Positions 37,475 through 38,636 of a stretch of 38,636 nt of DNA are shown here, piece after piece. Each line of letters opens with the position of its first letter. Within the stretch, counting starts at the first letter, position 1. The notes beneath the pieces were generated by a model that saw only the letters and a list, made by a program, of their open reading frames with translations, made no database searches and was not told the DNA's origin. Both the position numbers and the translations under genes were made by a program. Source of the stretch: a virus; IMG/VR virus record IMGVR_UViG_3300036715_001328, positions 1 to 38,636 of that record. One strand, given 5' to 3'.

Positions 37475-38636
37475 ATGGACTTGGCGACTGAGCAGTTGGC
37501 ACGTTGGGGGATCACCCCGGCACAAGCGACAGAGGCAGCACTCTTCCCGGTGGATCATGCCTCCGAGGTGTACCGGGAAATGCCAGACTTCCCAGCAATC
37601 GTGATTCCCTACTTCGATGCCAATGGAGCGCAGGTCACATTCAAGCGCGACGGTCATCCGGTGCCCTACGCGCGCCTGCGCCTGCTGGGAGAGCCCCCAA
37701 AGTCCACATGGGTAAAGCGCCGCCCGCTGCGCTACCTCCAGCCCAAGGACACACCTGTGTTGCCCTACTACTGGCCCGGTGCTCCGTGGTCACAGATCAT
37801 GACGGACGCCACAACGCCGCTTCTGATCACAGAGGGCGAAGCCAAGGCCATTCGGGGCTGCATCGCAGGGTTCTCGGTCTTGGCACTGGGCGGCGTCTAC
37901 AACTTCACAACCCCCTCGGGCGCGCTCATACCGGCACTGGCCGAGGCGGTCTGGGAGGGCCGGGACACCTACATTGTCTATGACTCCGACGCGGCGACGA
38001 ACCCCCAGGTGATGGCAGCTGAGGCGCGCCTGATCGACCATTTGCAGCGTGAGCGCGGGGCGCGCTGCCGCATCGTGCGTCTGCCCCCTGGGCCGGATGG
38101 CTCAAAGGTGGGGTTGGACGACTTCATCAACACGCGGGGCGCGGGGGCACTGGAGCAACTGCTGGAGGGAGCGCCGCTCCTCGGCGCACTGGGCCGCAAG
38201 ATATTGGGCCTCAACCAGCATATCGCATGGATTCGCCGCGAAGGGCTGGTGTATGACATCAAGGCTCGCCTGTTCATGACCAAGGACAACCTCGTATCAG
38301 GAGAGTCCTATTCGAGCCTCAAGCACTGGGTCGCTGGAGCGAGCGAGCGCAGCGTGGGGAAGGAAATCAGTGTCGCTAAGGAGTGGCTGACAAGCCCCGG
38401 CGCGCAGAGATACGACGAGGTTCTTTTCCGGCCCGGCCAAGGTCCTGTGATCCAGGGGGAGGACGGCGCACAGGCGCTCAACCTGTTCACCGGGTTCCAA
38501 GCTATACCTGGCGACGTGAGCCCATTCCTGCGGCTCTCGGAGTATCTGTTCAGCGGCTTGCCACCGTCGCTCCGCGATCTGCCGATCAAGCTGATGGCCT
38601 ACAAGGCACAGCACCCGCAGATCAAGATTCCGCTGG
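37475..38636 (+). CDS. Primase-helicase, N-terminal part (TOPRIM-like primase domain); continues at 1-563
   Basis: The gene starts at the ATG at 37475 (AGGGG about 6 bases upstream) and continues past the circular join to 563, 553 residues in all. The N-terminal half has a DUF3854/TOPRIM-like arrangement: LLITEGEAKAIRG with Glu120 and Glu122, then TYIVYDSDAATN with Asp170 and Asp172, then VGLDDFI with Asp215-Asp216, matching the acidic metal-binding points of TOPRIM primases. The helicase domain follows (see 1-563). No N-terminal zinc finger is visible. It would prime and unwind at the phage replication fork. Confidence 0.87.
   Translation, partial: MDLATEQLARWGITPAQATEAALFPVDHASEVYREMPDFPAIVIPYFDANGAQVTFKRDGHPVPYARLRLLGEPPKSTWVKRRPLRYLQPKDTPVLPYYWPGAPWSQIMTDATTPLLITEGEAKAIRGCIAGFSVLALGGVYNFTTPSGALIPALAEAVWEGRDTYIVYDSDAATNPQVMAAEARLIDHLQRERGARCRIVRLPPGPDGSKVGLDDFINTRGAGALEQLLEGAPLLGALGRKILGLNQHIAWIRREGLVYDIKARLFMTKDNLVSGESYSSLKHWVAGASERSVGKEISVAKEWLTSPGAQRYDEVLFRPGQGPVIQGEDGAQALNLFTGFQAIPGDVSPFLRLSEYLFSGLPPSLRDLPIKLMAYKAQHPQIKIPL
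38574..38636. repeat. 63-bp terminal redundancy, identical to 1-63
   Basis: Bases 38574-38636 are identical to bases 1-63, and the primase-helicase frame is continuous when the two are merged. This marks a circular or circularly permuted molecule of 38,573 bp. The short length, ending inside a gene, suggests an assembly overlap rather than natural direct terminal repeats. Confidence 0.95.

Noticed and set aside
38574-38636. 63-bp terminal repeat as a natural direct terminal repeat (T7 style)
   Set aside because: Natural direct terminal repeats are usually longer and lie outside genes. This one is inside a gene, is short, and fits an assembler overlap on a circular molecule.
1-38636. Lysogeny genes, tRNAs, phage RNA polymerase, anti-CRISPR or restriction genes
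   Set aside because: I found no integrase, excisionase, repressor, tRNA cloverleaf, RNA polymerase or recognisable defence gene. Small unknown early genes could hide anti-defence functions, but nothing in their sequence shows it.

Overview
The window is a complete short-tailed (podovirus-like) phage genome. Its last 63 bases repeat its first 63 exactly, so it closes into a circle of 38,573 bp, and one primase-helicase gene runs in frame across the join. The DNA is GC-rich, apart from one AT-rich intergenic island. No integrase, excisionase, repressor, RNA polymerase or tRNA gene was recognised, so the phage looks virulent and dependent on host RNA polymerase. The host is not shown directly. 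High GC, G/C-ending codons and a B12-dependent (class II) ribonucleotide reductase would fit an alphaproteobacterium such as a Rhodobacterales member, but this is only an inference.

Two divergent transcription units leave an 856-bp intergenic region (31404-32259). This region holds several perfect dyads, an AT-rich inverted repeat and a GC-rich inverted repeat, and is the best candidate for the replication origin and control region. Rightward (plus strand, 32260 through the join to 9612) lie the early and replication genes. First comes a cassette of small proteins, four related leucine-rich-repeat (LRR) genes and a bacterial-type DnaN sliding clamp. Then follow a TOPRIM/SF3-type primase-helicase, a Cys-rich protein, a family A DNA polymerase with a 3'-5' exonuclease domain, a RecB/Cas4-like nuclease, a VRR-NUC nuclease, a SNF2-like helicase with a long repetitive tail carrying an AT-hook, and the class II ribonucleotide reductase. 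Most of these genes overlap by 1-8 bases.

Leftward (minus strand, 31403 down to 9616) lies the virion and lysis unit in phage P22 order: small and large terminase, portal, scaffold, coat, gp4-like adaptor, gp10-like tail protein, extra tail proteins (LamG-like, repeat-bearing, fibre), gp14-like GNAT-fold protein, and gp7-, gp20- and gp16-like ejection proteins. The gp20-position protein carries a lytic transglycosylase domain. Then come a coiled-coil membrane protein, a putative holin, a SAR-type lysozyme, an overlapping spanin pair, and a fibre gene made of a PKD-like domain plus six BspA/DUF285-type repeats. The two units converge at 9612/9616.

The most unusual region is 32.2-36.9 kb. Genes there are joined by a recurring junction in which one gene ends in codons (Trp-Ser-Lys-Ser-stop) that also supply the ribosome binding site and start of the next. 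The same ribosome site and first dozen codons are shared by unrelated genes (a 76-aa protein and dnaN). The LRR paralogues are built of 63-bp units that show signs of recent duplication and exchange. It looks like an expandable cassette array whose purpose is unknown.
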